NCBI RefSeq assembly: GCF_049446075.1
Contig: NZ_JBMSEB010000002.1
Coordinates: 372,001 to 436,000 of the forward strand
Origin: Humibacter sp049446075
Lineage (GTDB): Bacteria; Actinomycetota; Actinomycetes; Actinomycetales; Microbacteriaceae
Direction of reading: 5' to 3'
DNA: 64,000 nucleotides
Made by a program: the position numbers and the translations under genes. Shown here in pieces: positions 16,761-24,208 of the stretch (positions are counted from its first letter, which is position 1; the number at the start of each line of letters is the position of its first letter). The notes under the pieces were generated by a model that searched no databases, was not told the origin of the DNA, and worked only from the letters and a program-made list of their open reading frames with translations.

Positions 16761-17620
16761 CCGCCGTGAACGCACCCGCGACGGATGTCGTCACCACGGC
16801 CCGCCCCGTGCGGGAGCCCATCGGCGAGCGCAGGGACCGGAAGCGACCGCTGCTTCCCACCATCTACTGGGTGGTCATCGGCATCACACTCGTGCCGATC
16901 CTGGTGATGATCGTCTACAGCTTCAACAACACGCCGACGAACCGCATCACGTTCCAGTGGCACGGGTTCACGACGTACTGGTACCAGAACCTGACGCAGG
17001 TGAGCGGGCTCGGGCAGTCGTTCCTGGTGTCGATCGAGATCGCCGTGCTGTCCGCGATCATCTCCATCGCGATCGGCGTGCCCCTCGCGATGGCACTGGA
17101 GCGCCACCGCTTCCTGTTGCGCGGGCCCTTGAGTGCCGTGGTGTTCGCCGACATCGCCGCCCCGTCGATCGTGGTGGGCGCCGCGTCGCTGTCGTTCTTC
17201 CTGTCGTCGGGTGTTCCGCTCGGATACCTGACCATCCTTCTCGTGCACGTCACGTTCTGCATCGCGTACGTCGTCGTGGTCATCCGGGCCAGGCTGTCGG
17301 GCATGGGCAAGGTGTTGGAAGAGGCCGCGGGTGACCTCGGCGCGCCGCCGCTCACCGCATTCCGGAAAGTGACCTTCCCGCTGCTGCTGCCCGGGATGCT
17401 CGCCGGCGCCGCACTCGCGCTGGCCATGTCGATCGACGACTACGTCATCACGAGCTTCGTTGCGGGGCCGACCGTCACGTTCCCCCTGTTCGTGTACGGC
17501 GCTGCCAAGGTCGGCCTGCCGCCCCAGGTGCTGTGCTTCGGAACGATCGTCTTCGTCGTCGCCCTCGCGGTCGTGCTGCTCAACGGCATCGTGACGCGGC
17601 GCGGGGGCACCCGGCGCTGA
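16757..17620 (+). CDS. potC: Polyamine ABC transporter permease (PotC-type)
   Basis: 287 residues; ATG overlaps the potB stop. About six membrane helices, starting YWVVIGITLVPILVMIVYSF, and the family segment SFNNTPTNRITFQWHGFTTYWY. The EAA loop is EEAAGDLGAPPLTAFRKVTFPLLLPG. SIDDYVITSFVAGP is a hallmark of PotC/PotI permeases. It ends the pot operon; the next gene, a PucR regulator, is convergent. Confidence 0.93.
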   Translation: MTAVNAPATDVVTTARPVREPIGERRDRKRPLLPTIYWVVIGITLVPILVMIVYSFNNTPTNRITFQWHGFTTYWYQNLTQVSGLGQSFLVSIEIAVLSAIISIAIGVPLAMALERHRFLLRGPLSAVVFADIAAPSIVVGAASLSFFLSSGVPLGYLTILLVHVTFCIAYVVVVIRARLSGMGKVLEEAAGDLGAPPLTAFRKVTFPLLLPGMLAGAALALAMSIDDYVITSFVAGPTVTFPLFVYGAAKVGLPPQVLCFGTIVFVVALAVVLLNGIVTRRGGTRR

Positions 17621-17623
17621 GCT

Positions 17624-17669
17624 CGGCCGCTCCGCGCGCGGCCGGCGAGCAGCGCAGCCCCGCCGGGCT
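17624..17669. terminator. Hairpins between convergent potC and pucR genes
   Basis: CGGCCG (17624-17629) can pair with CGGCCG (17639-17644), and AGCCC (17656-17660) with GGGCT (17665-17669). The position between convergent genes suits a bidirectional terminator. No T tract is seen, so confidence is low. Confidence 0.3.
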
Positions 17670-19402
17670 CAGTGCCGCGTGCGGCGCGCGAGCAGCGCGG
17701 CGTGCAGGGCGCTCACCACTTCGCCGTCGTCGAGCGAGACGCCAAGCAGGTCCTCGATGAGCGCGATGCGCTGGTAGAACACCGAACGCGACAGGTGGCT
17801 GGCGGTCGCGGCCCTCGTGCGGTTGCCGGGGTAGGCGAGATAGGCGGTGAGCACGTCGAGCAGGTCGCCTCCGCGACGCAGGTCGTGCTCGATGAGCGGC
17901 GCGAGCATTCGTTCGCTGTGCGCCTGCAGGCGCGGATCGTTGCCGAACGAGTTCAGCAGCCGCAGCAATGGACGGTCGTCGACCCGAACGATGAGCGGAC
18001 CCCGGCGCTTGTGGTCGTCGCGCGGCGCGAGCAGCTCGGTCGCCTGCTCGACGGATGCCAGCAGGCCGGGTACACCGTCGGCATCCGCACCGACGGCAAC
18101 CGTCACATCCGCCGGCGTCGCATCGGCGGCCGTGGCAAGGGCGCCGGCGAAGGCAAGCAGCACCTGCTCGGTGAGTCTGCCGCGGCCTGGCAGCGACGCG
18201 ATCACGACGCTCGCGCCCGAGTCGGCCGACGGATGCGCGGCCGTGATCGCAGGAACGCCGAGTTCGCGCACCGCGGATGCCGCCGCCACGGCTCCCTTCG
18301 CGCTGCCACGAACGCGCGTTGCCATGCCGACGAGTGTTCGGCCCGCGACCGGGACGCCGCTCGCTTCCAGACGGTCGGCGAAGGAGGATTCGCCGGCGAA
18401 CCTCCTTCCGAGCAGCGAGGCGACGATGCGCTCGTGGCTCGTGCGGGTCCACTCATCGCCTCGATCCGCGAGGCGGCCGAGCGCCAGGGCGATGGCCGCC
18501 TGCTCCAGTACGTTCGTGCGTCCCGCCAGGTGCTGCCGCCCGGAGAGGGCGATGAGGTATCCCCAGCGGATGCCCCGTGCCTCGACGGGAACGATGGTCC
18601 AGTCATCCGGACCCTGCAGCACGCCGCGGGCGACGGCATCCGCTGCGCGGTCGTGCGCCTGCCGCGACCGCGATTCCCAATCGCGCAGCACACGGGTGTC
18701 GTCGCCCATCGCCTCCACCGCGATGACGCGATGCGTCAGGTCTTCGAGCACGGCGGGCGACCCGAGCACTCTGGCCACCTGCGCCACGATGTAGTCGGCG
18801 GGGCTGCCGCGCAGGCTGAGCTGGGTGAAGAGGGCGTGGATCTCGTCCCTGGCCCGAAGCGCCGCCATCTGGTCCGCGATCACCCTGGAGTGCACGGCCT
18901 CGGTGATCGCCACGAACCGAGCCTCACGGTGCAGCACGACGAAGGGCAGGTCGAGCCGTCTCGCCGCGTCGGTGAACGGCGTGGGCGGCTCAGCGAAGCG
19001 GTGCCCGAGTTCCAGCACGACGCCCACGATGCCGGCGTCGACGAGGCGAGTCGCGAAGTCGCGCTGCGCCGCGGCATCCGTCGGCCACCCAACACCGGTG
19101 GAGAGGATGAGCTCGCCACCCTTCACGAGGTGCGTCACGTCGGCGGTCTCACTGACGTGCACCCAGCGAACCGGCCGGTCGAGCGCATCCTCGCCCGTCA
19201 GCACCTCGGGCACGGCCATGACGACCTCTTCGAGGCGGAGCACCTCGCGGATAGTGGGCAGTACCGCCTGGCGCGACACCGCCTGGCGCTTCGCCGTACG
19301 ATCCAGCTCGGCCGGAGGCGGCGGCTGGATGCCTGACCCGGCATCCGAATCCCCGCTCGGACGATCTGTGCGGGCCTCCACGAAGCCGTGACGTTCTGGC
19401 AC
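17669..19402 (-). CDS. PucR-family transcriptional regulator (upstream of mmsA)
   Basis: Up to 577 residues. Domains: a PucR N-terminal sensor (IREVLRLEEVVMAVPEVLTG to about residue 170), a central GGDEF-like region, and a C-terminal PucR helix-turn-helix of the HTH_30 type (LLDVLTAYLAYPGNRTRAATASHLSRSVFYQRIALIEDLLG). PucR proteins activate purine, GABA or amine catabolic genes. The first 41 residues look disordered, so a GTG at 19279 is a plausible alternative start. It is divergent from the semialdehyde dehydrogenase gene and convergent with potC, so either could be a target. Confidence 0.85.
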   Translation of the reverse strand: MPERHGFVEARTDRPSGDSDAGSGIQPPPPAELDRTAKRQAVSRQAVLPTIREVLRLEEVVMAVPEVLTGEDALDRPVRWVHVSETADVTHLVKGGELILSTGVGWPTDAAAQRDFATRLVDAGIVGVVLELGHRFAEPPTPFTDAARRLDLPFVVLHREARFVAITEAVHSRVIADQMAALRARDEIHALFTQLSLRGSPADYIVAQVARVLGSPAVLEDLTHRVIAVEAMGDDTRVLRDWESRSRQAHDRAADAVARGVLQGPDDWTIVPVEARGIRWGYLIALSGRQHLAGRTNVLEQAAIALALGRLADRGDEWTRTSHERIVASLLGRRFAGESSFADRLEASGVPVAGRTLVGMATRVRGSAKGAVAAASAVRELGVPAITAAHPSADSGASVVIASLPGRGRLTEQVLLAFAGALATAADATPADVTVAVGADADGVPGLLASVEQATELLAPRDDHKRRGPLIVRVDDRPLLRLLNSFGNDPRLQAHSERMLAPLIEHDLRRGGDLLDVLTAYLAYPGNRTRAATASHLSRSVFYQRIALIEDLLGVSLDDGEVVSALHAALLARRTRH

Positions 19403-19594
19403 CGCTATCTCACCGACATCTCTGTGACCATGGGAGCACCAACACTACTGCCTGGAACGGTCGATTCGTCCGGATGCGCCGAGAATGCGCACCTGATGCA
19501 TGGGCGCCGCACGCTCGCACAGCCGAACGGACGCACCCCCGCACCCCCTCGAACGGGCGCGAACCCGGGCGGTTCAACATCGAAAGGACCGGCC

Positions 19595-21091
19595 ATGGCT
19601 TTGATCCGCCACATCGTCGACGGAGCCGAGTACGGCGAGCCCGAGCACACCGGCGAGGTGTTCAATCCGGCGACCGGGGCCGTGCAGCACCAGGTGATCA
19701 TGGCCAGCGAAGCGGATGCCGCAGCCGCCATCTCCGCAGCGAAGAACGCGCTTGCCGGATGGCGGGCGACGAGTCTGACGAAGCGGGCGGACATCCTGTT
19801 CCGGATGCGCCACTTGCTCACCGAACGCAGGGACGAACTGGCGGCCATCATCACGAGCGAGCACGGCAAGGTGCTCCCGGACGCGGCAGGCGAGGTCGCG
19901 CGGGGCCTGGAGAACGTGGAGTACGCATCCGGACTCATCCAGCACCTCAAGGGCGACTACAGCGAGCAGATCTCCAGCGGCGTCGACGTGCACAGCGTCA
20001 AGCAACCCGTCGGCGTCGTCGGGTGCATCACGCCGTTCAACTTTCCGGTGATGGTCCCGTTGTGGATGGTGGCTAGCGCCATCGCGTGCGGCAACACCGT
20101 CGTGCTCAAACCGAGCGAGAAGGATCCGTCGGCGTCCGTCTTCCTGGCCCAGCTGTTCCTCGAGGCCGGGCTGCCCGCCGGTGTGCTGAACGTGCTGCAC
20201 GGCGACAAGGTCGCGGTAGACGCCCTCCTCGACAGCCCCGACGTCGCCGCCGTCAGCTTCGTCGGCTCCACACCCATCGCCAAGTCGATCTACGAGCGCG
20301 CCGCCGCGAACGGCAAGCGCGTTCAGGCACTCGGCGGAGCCAAGAACCACATGGTCGTCATGCCGGATGCCGACATCGACGCGGCCGCGGACGCCGCGGT
20401 CTCCGCCGCATACGGGTCGGCAGGCGAGCGGTGCATGGCCGTCAGCGTGCTCGTCGCGGTCGGCGATGCCGGAGACCGGCTCATCCCCGCCATCCGGCAG
20501 CGCATCGACGAACTCGTCATCGGCGACGGAACGGATGCCGCCAGCGGCATGGGCCCGCTCGTCACGGCCCAGCACAGGCAGAAGGTGCTCTCCTACGTGA
20601 CGGGCGCGGCCGCGGAGGGCGCGACGGTCGTGGTCGACGGCTCCCAGAAACAGTTCGACGGCGACGGCTTCTTCATCGGAGCGACGCTGCTCGACAACGT
20701 TCCGCTGGAGTCGAAGGCATACCGCGACGAGATCTTCGGACCCGTGCTGTCCGTCGTGCGGGTCGACACGCTCGACGACGCGATCGAGCTCATCAACGCG
20801 AACCCGTACGGCAATGGAGTGGCAGTGTTCACGCGCGACGGCGGAGCGGCTCGCGAGTTCGAGTTCCGCATCGAGGTGGGCATGGTGGGCGTCAACGTGC
20901 CCATCCCGGTTCCGGTCGGATCGTTCTCGTTCGGCGGCTGGAAGAACTCGCTCTTCGGCGACTCGCACATCTACGGTCCCGAGTCGTTCCACTTCTACAC
21001 GCGCTCGAAGGTGGTCACGAGCCGCTGGCCGCAGGCGAGCGCACAGCCGCCGCAATCCAAAGTGGAGCTGGCGTTTCCCGGCAACCACTAG
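19595..21091 (+). CDS. mmsA: CoA-acylating methylmalonate-semialdehyde dehydrogenase
   Basis: 498 residues from the ATG at 19595, preceded by GAAAGGA; an upstream in-frame extension is rejected. Aldehyde dehydrogenase fold with the nucleophile Cys in AGERCMAVSV and the Asn in PFNFPVMVPL. The usual general-base motif is replaced by ALGGAKNH, the signature of the CoA-dependent MMSDH subfamily. The enzyme turns malonate or methylmalonate semialdehyde into acetyl- or propionyl-CoA and acts in valine, myo-inositol or beta-alanine breakdown. The following class III aminotransferase favours the beta-alanine route. Confidence 0.93.
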   Translation: MALIRHIVDGAEYGEPEHTGEVFNPATGAVQHQVIMASEADAAAAISAAKNALAGWRATSLTKRADILFRMRHLLTERRDELAAIITSEHGKVLPDAAGEVARGLENVEYASGLIQHLKGDYSEQISSGVDVHSVKQPVGVVGCITPFNFPVMVPLWMVASAIACGNTVVLKPSEKDPSASVFLAQLFLEAGLPAGVLNVLHGDKVAVDALLDSPDVAAVSFVGSTPIAKSIYERAAANGKRVQALGGAKNHMVVMPDADIDAAADAAVSAAYGSAGERCMAVSVLVAVGDAGDRLIPAIRQRIDELVIGDGTDAASGMGPLVTAQHRQKVLSYVTGAAAEGATVVVDGSQKQFDGDGFFIGATLLDNVPLESKAYRDEIFGPVLSVVRVDTLDDAIELINANPYGNGVAVFTRDGGAAREFEFRIEVGMVGVNVPIPVPVGSFSFGGWKNSLFGDSHIYGPESFHFYTRSKVVTSRWPQASAQPPQSKVELAFPGNH

Positions 21092-21133
21092 GCATCCGTG
21101 CCGGCCGGCACCCCACATCCGCCCGCAAGCATC

Positions 21134-21150
21134 CACCGAGACTTGGCGCA
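21134..21150. repeat. Fragment shared with the 22.8-23.2 kb repeat core
   Basis: CACCGAGACTTGGCGCA is identical over 17 bases to the end of the structured repeat cores at 23011-23027 and 23201-23217. It lies upstream of the aminotransferase gene whose downstream region carries the full repeats. Confidence 0.7.
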
Positions 21151-21203
21151 CGCGACGAGACTCAGGTCACAGCGGCAAGTCTGGTCGCGTACACGAAGTC
21201 TCG
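21137..21203. promoter_or_regulatory. Long imperfect hairpin in the leader of the aminotransferase gene
   Basis: The left arm from 21137 (CGAGACTTGGCGCACGCGAC...) pairs with the right arm ending at 21203 (...GTCGCGTACACGAAGTCTCG); 22 of 28 positions are complementary around a loop near 21165-21175. It ends about 54 bases before the start codon. It could be an attenuating or mRNA-stabilising structure, or a regulator site. Confidence 0.5.
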
Positions 21204-21256
21204 CGGCAGGGCCGGCACAGCGACACAACACCAGCATCGTCAGAAGGACCAAGCAC

Positions 21257-22666
21257 ATGACTCTCACCAACAGCGGAACCCGTGCCGGGTACGTGGATCG
21301 CATGGGCGCCCTGCACTCGTTCGGGGATGCCGCGGAGCAGCAGCAGGTGCGGGCCGACGACCGCGAGTACGTCTTCCACTCGTGGAGCGCGCAGGCGCAG
21401 ATCGACCCGCTTCCGGTCGCCGCCGGCGAGGGCTCGACGTTCTGGGACTACGACGGCAACGCCTATCTCGACTTCAGTTCGCAACTGGTGAACCTCAATC
21501 TCGGCCACCAGCATCCGGATCTCGTGCGGGCCATCCAGGAGCAGGCCGGCCGCCTCGCGACCATCCAGCCGTCGATGGCGAATGACGTGCGCGGCGAACT
21601 CGCTCGCCGCATCGCCCAGGTCGCCCCCGGCGATCTGAACCACGTGTTCTTCACAAACGGCGGAGCGGATGCCAACGAGAACGCCGTGCGCATGGCCCGC
21701 CGGTACACGGGGCGGCGCAAGGTGCTGTCGATGTACCGCTCCTACCACGGCAACACGTCGACGGCCATCGCCCTCACGGGAGACCCGCGCCGCTGGCCGA
21801 ACGAGCCCGCCGACGACTCGGTCGTTCACTTCTTCGGGCCGTATGCCTACCGCTCGGCGTTCCATGCGACATCCATCGCGGAGGAGGGGCAACGCGCTCT
21901 CGAGCACCTCGAGCAGGTGATCGCACTCGAGGGGCCTCAGACCATCGCCGCCGTGCTGATCGAGACGATCGTCGGCACCAACGGCGTGCTCGTGCCGCCG
22001 GCCGGGTACCTGCAGGGCGTCCGTGAACTGTGCGACCGGCACGGCATCGTCTACATCGCCGACGAGGTGATGGTGGGGTTCGGGCGCATCGGCGAGTGGT
22101 TCGCGGTGGATGCCTACGGCGTCGTCCCCGACCTCATCACCTTCGCGAAGGGCATCAACTCTGGTTACGTTCCGCTCGGCGGCGTCGTGATCTCGGATGC
22201 CATCGCGCACTTCTTCGACGACGCAGCGTTCCCGGGCGGGCTGACGTACTCGGGGCATCCGCTGGCCTGCGCCGCGGGGGTCGCGACGTTCGAGGTGTTC
22301 GAGCGGGATGGCATCCTGGAGAGGGTGCGCGACCTCGGGTCGCGAGTCGTAGAGCCGACGATCACTCAGTGGTTGAGCACGCACCGTTCGCTCGGAGAGG
22401 TTCGCGGACGCGGCCTGTTCTGGGCGCTCGAGCTCGTGCGCGACCGGGAAACGCGAGAGCCGCTCGTGCCGTTCAACGCGTCGGGAGCGGATGCCGCGTC
22501 CATGAACGAGGTCGCTGCGGCATGCAAGGCCGCCGGCGTATGGCCGTTCACGCACATGAACCGCATGCACATCGCTCCGCCCCTCGTGATCAGCGAAGAG
22601 GAGTTGCGCCGAGGACTCGACGTGATCGACACGGCGCTCGAGGTGGCGGACCACTACGCGGACTGA
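21257..22666 (+). CDS. Class III aminotransferase (beta-alanine/omega-amino acid type)
   Basis: 469 residues from the ATG at 21257, with AGAAGGA upstream. Pyridoxal-phosphate fold type I. The PLP Lys is in DLITFAKGINSGYVPLGG, the aspartate pair motif is IVYIADEVMVGFGR, and the cofactor-phosphate Gly/Ala residues are at NGGADANENAVR. SYHGNTSTAIALTGDPRRW is typical of the aspartate-aminotransferase-family subgroup acting on omega-amino acids. The gene is 165 bases behind the semialdehyde dehydrogenase in the same direction. Together they suggest beta-alanine or similar amine degradation: transaminase to malonate semialdehyde, then acetyl-CoA. Confidence 0.9.
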   Translation: MTLTNSGTRAGYVDRMGALHSFGDAAEQQQVRADDREYVFHSWSAQAQIDPLPVAAGEGSTFWDYDGNAYLDFSSQLVNLNLGHQHPDLVRAIQEQAGRLATIQPSMANDVRGELARRIAQVAPGDLNHVFFTNGGADANENAVRMARRYTGRRKVLSMYRSYHGNTSTAIALTGDPRRWPNEPADDSVVHFFGPYAYRSAFHATSIAEEGQRALEHLEQVIALEGPQTIAAVLIETIVGTNGVLVPPAGYLQGVRELCDRHGIVYIADEVMVGFGRIGEWFAVDAYGVVPDLITFAKGINSGYVPLGGVVISDAIAHFFDDAAFPGGLTYSGHPLACAAGVATFEVFERDGILERVRDLGSRVVEPTITQWLSTHRSLGEVRGRGLFWALELVRDRETREPLVPFNASGADAASMNEVAAACKAAGVWPFTHMNRMHIAPPLVISEEELRRGLDVIDTALEVADHYAD

Positions 22667-22730
22667 CGGCCGAGGCACGGATGCCGCACCCATGCGACGT
22701 GGCCCCGCTACGGTCCCACGTGGTCCCCCA

Positions 22731-22793
22731 CCGTCGCACGTGCTCGCGCAGCCGTCGCACGTGCTCGCGCACCCGTCGCACGTGCTCGTGCAA
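22731..22793. repeat. 21-bp tandem repeat, three copies
   Basis: Three adjoining units at 22731-22751, 22752-22772 and 22773-22793 share CGTCGCACGTGCTCG and differ at one or two bases. Each contains the palindrome GCACGTGC. Related CACGTGG and GACGTGG words lie just upstream. Confidence 0.8.
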
Positions 22794-22794
22794 C

Positions 22795-23217
22795 TGCGCC
22801 ACCTTCTTGCGATTGCGCCAGGTAAGCGGGCGCAATCAGCGAGACTTGGCGCAGTCGGACCCACTCGGGCGGCGCAGCAGGGCGGCGGCGTTGGGCGTCG
22901 GCGGCGTTGGGCGTCGGCAGCGGAGGGCGAGCGGCGGCATCCGCCCCACCTGGCCCCGCTCGTGCAATTGCGCCACCTTCTTGCGATTGCGCCAGTTAGA
23001 CGGGCGCAATCACCGAGACTTGGCGCAGTCGGACCCACCCGGGCGGGGCGGCGCGGCAGGGCGGCGGCGGAGGACGAGCGGCGGCGGGGCGGCGGCGTTG
23101 GGCGTCGGCGGCGGAGGGCGAGCGGCGGCATCCGCCCGAGGTGCCCCGCTCGTGCAATTGCGCCAGCTTCTTGTGATTGCGCCAGGTAAGCGGGCGCAAT
23201 CACCGAGACTTGGCGCA
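22795..23217. repeat. Three copies of a 59-bp nested-palindrome core (TGCGCCA...TGGCGCA)
   Basis: Copies at 22795-22853, 22969-23027 and 23159-23217, each 59 bp. Each has outer arms TGCGCCA and TGGCGCA and an inner stem GATTGCGCC with GGCGCAATC around a 9-base loop (for copy 1, 22811-22819 and 22829-22837). In copy 3, position 23174 is T instead of C. Spacing is 174 and 190 bases. Confidence 0.85.
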
Positions 23218-23374
23218 GTCGAACCACCCGGGCGGGGCGGCGGCAGCGTTGGGCGGCGGCACAGCCGGGCGGCGGCGTTGGGCTGCGGCACCGGAGGGCG
23301 GCGGCGGGGCGGCACCGGCAGATGGGCGGCGGTAGGCATGCAGCGGCGTCGGTGGGGCCACGTAGCGTGGTGGC

Positions 23375-23674
23375 ATGGCCGGCATCAGGTACGAGTTCGA
23401 GACGACGCTGTTTCCGTGGGATGCCCGCCGAGAGTTGTGGGTGTTCGCGCGGCTTCCGCTCGACATCTCGGAAGAGATCCACGACGCACCGCACCCGCCA
23501 GCGGGGTTCAACTCCGTGAAGGTGGAGGCGACGCTCGGCTCATCGAGGTGGTCGACATCGATCTTCCCGGAGTCTGACGGCACCTTTGTGCTGGCGATCA
23601 AGAAGGCCATCCGCATGCGCGAGGGTGTGGACGTGGGCGACACCGTGCGCATGGCCGTGGAGACCATGGTGTGA
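23375..23674 (+). CDS. DUF1905-domain protein
   Basis: 99 residues, the usual size of stand-alone DUF1905 proteins. Landmarks are YEFETTLFPWDARRELWVFARLP, then FNSVKVEATLGSSRWSTSIFPE and the end VDVGDTVRMAVE. The fold is a small beta barrel often found next to bacteriocin-protection (YdeI-like) domains; its function is unknown. The gene starts right after the repeat array and is convergent with a VOC protein gene. Confidence 0.85.
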   Translation: MAGIRYEFETTLFPWDARRELWVFARLPLDISEEIHDAPHPPAGFNSVKVEATLGSSRWSTSIFPESDGTFVLAIKKAIRMREGVDVGDTVRMAVETMV

Positions 23675-23702
23675 AGCGGCGTCGCAGCTCTGGTTTCGAC
23701 AA

Positions 23703-23762
23703 GCTCAACCAGCGGTAGACGCGCTCAACCAGCGGTAGAGCAGCTGAACTAGCGGTAACCGC
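23703..23762. repeat. 20-bp tandem repeat, three copies
   Basis: Units at 23703-23722, 23723-23742 and 23743-23762 share CTCAACCAGCGGTAG and degenerate towards the end. The sequence TTTCGACAAGCTCAACCAGCGG at its start is related to the REP-like family. It ends at the stop codon of the VOC gene. Confidence 0.75.
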
Positions 23763-23763
23763 G

Positions 23764-24132
23764 TCAGTCGTTCGGCTTGATCAGGCAGAACGGATGCCCC
23801 GCCGGGTCGAGGTAGACGCGGAACGTCTCCTGGTCGTAGTCCGCCTTCGTGGCGCCGAGTGCCAGCACCTGCTGCTCACCGACATCCAGGTCGTCGACCT
23901 TGACGTCGATGTGCATCTGCTGCGGCACCTGCTGCCCTGGCCACTTCGGCGGCGTGTACGCCTGATCCACCTTCTGGAAGGCGAGCAGCGGGCGGGACTC
24001 AGGCCCGGAGGCGAGCGTGACCCAGTCCGGCTCCTCCTCGACGATCTGCATGGGCAGCAGTTCCTCGTAGAAGCGAGCGAGCGAGAGCGGGTCTGGACAA
24101 TCGATGACGAGTACGTCCCACGTTCCGATCAT
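23764..24132 (-). CDS. VOC-family protein (glyoxalase/bleomycin-resistance fold)
   Basis: 122 residues from the ATG at 24132; an in-frame extension to 24195 is less likely because the domain starts with IGTWDVLVIDCPDPLSLARFYEELL. The two beta-alpha-beta-beta-beta modules are complete, ending with FRVYLDPAGHPFCLIKPND, typical of the glyoxalase_6 subgroup. Possible metal ligands include His in MHIDVKVDD and Glu/Asp in the strands. The substrate is unknown. It lies downstream of the ABC exporter in the same direction with a 76-base gap. Confidence 0.87.
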   Translation of the reverse strand: MIGTWDVLVIDCPDPLSLARFYEELLPMQIVEEEPDWVTLASGPESRPLLAFQKVDQAYTPPKWPGQQVPQQMHIDVKVDDLDVGEQQVLALGATKADYDQETFRVYLDPAGHPFCLIKPND

Positions 24133-24208
24133 GCGCACCACGCTACGACCGGCCACCGACACGCCGCGGCCAGCGTCCGGCCGGGGCTCCAACACGTGGC
24201 TCGAGCAC

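Larger units (their letters stand above)
22667..23374. other. Structured-repeat intergenic region
   Basis: 708 bases without a credible gene. Very long open frames exist on both strands only because the repeats are GC-rich and lack stops. The region holds a 21-bp tandem repeat (22731-22793) and three copies of a long repeat whose 59-bp core is highly conserved (22795-22853, 22969-23027, 23159-23217), separated by low-complexity GGCGGC/GTTGGGCG sequence. Confidence 0.8.

Noticed and set aside
19388..19594. N-terminal extension of mmsA
   Set aside because: GAAAGGA precedes the ATG at 19595, and the upstream residues match no ALDH.
22731..23217. Possible CRISPR array
   Set aside because: Repeats are 21 bp in direct contact or 59-bp nested palindromes with long low-complexity spacers; no Cas genes nearby.
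21167..23494. 775-residue minus-strand frame over the aminotransferase and repeat array
   Set aside because: Low-complexity Arg/Pro/Ala product caused by GC-rich repeats and lack of stops.
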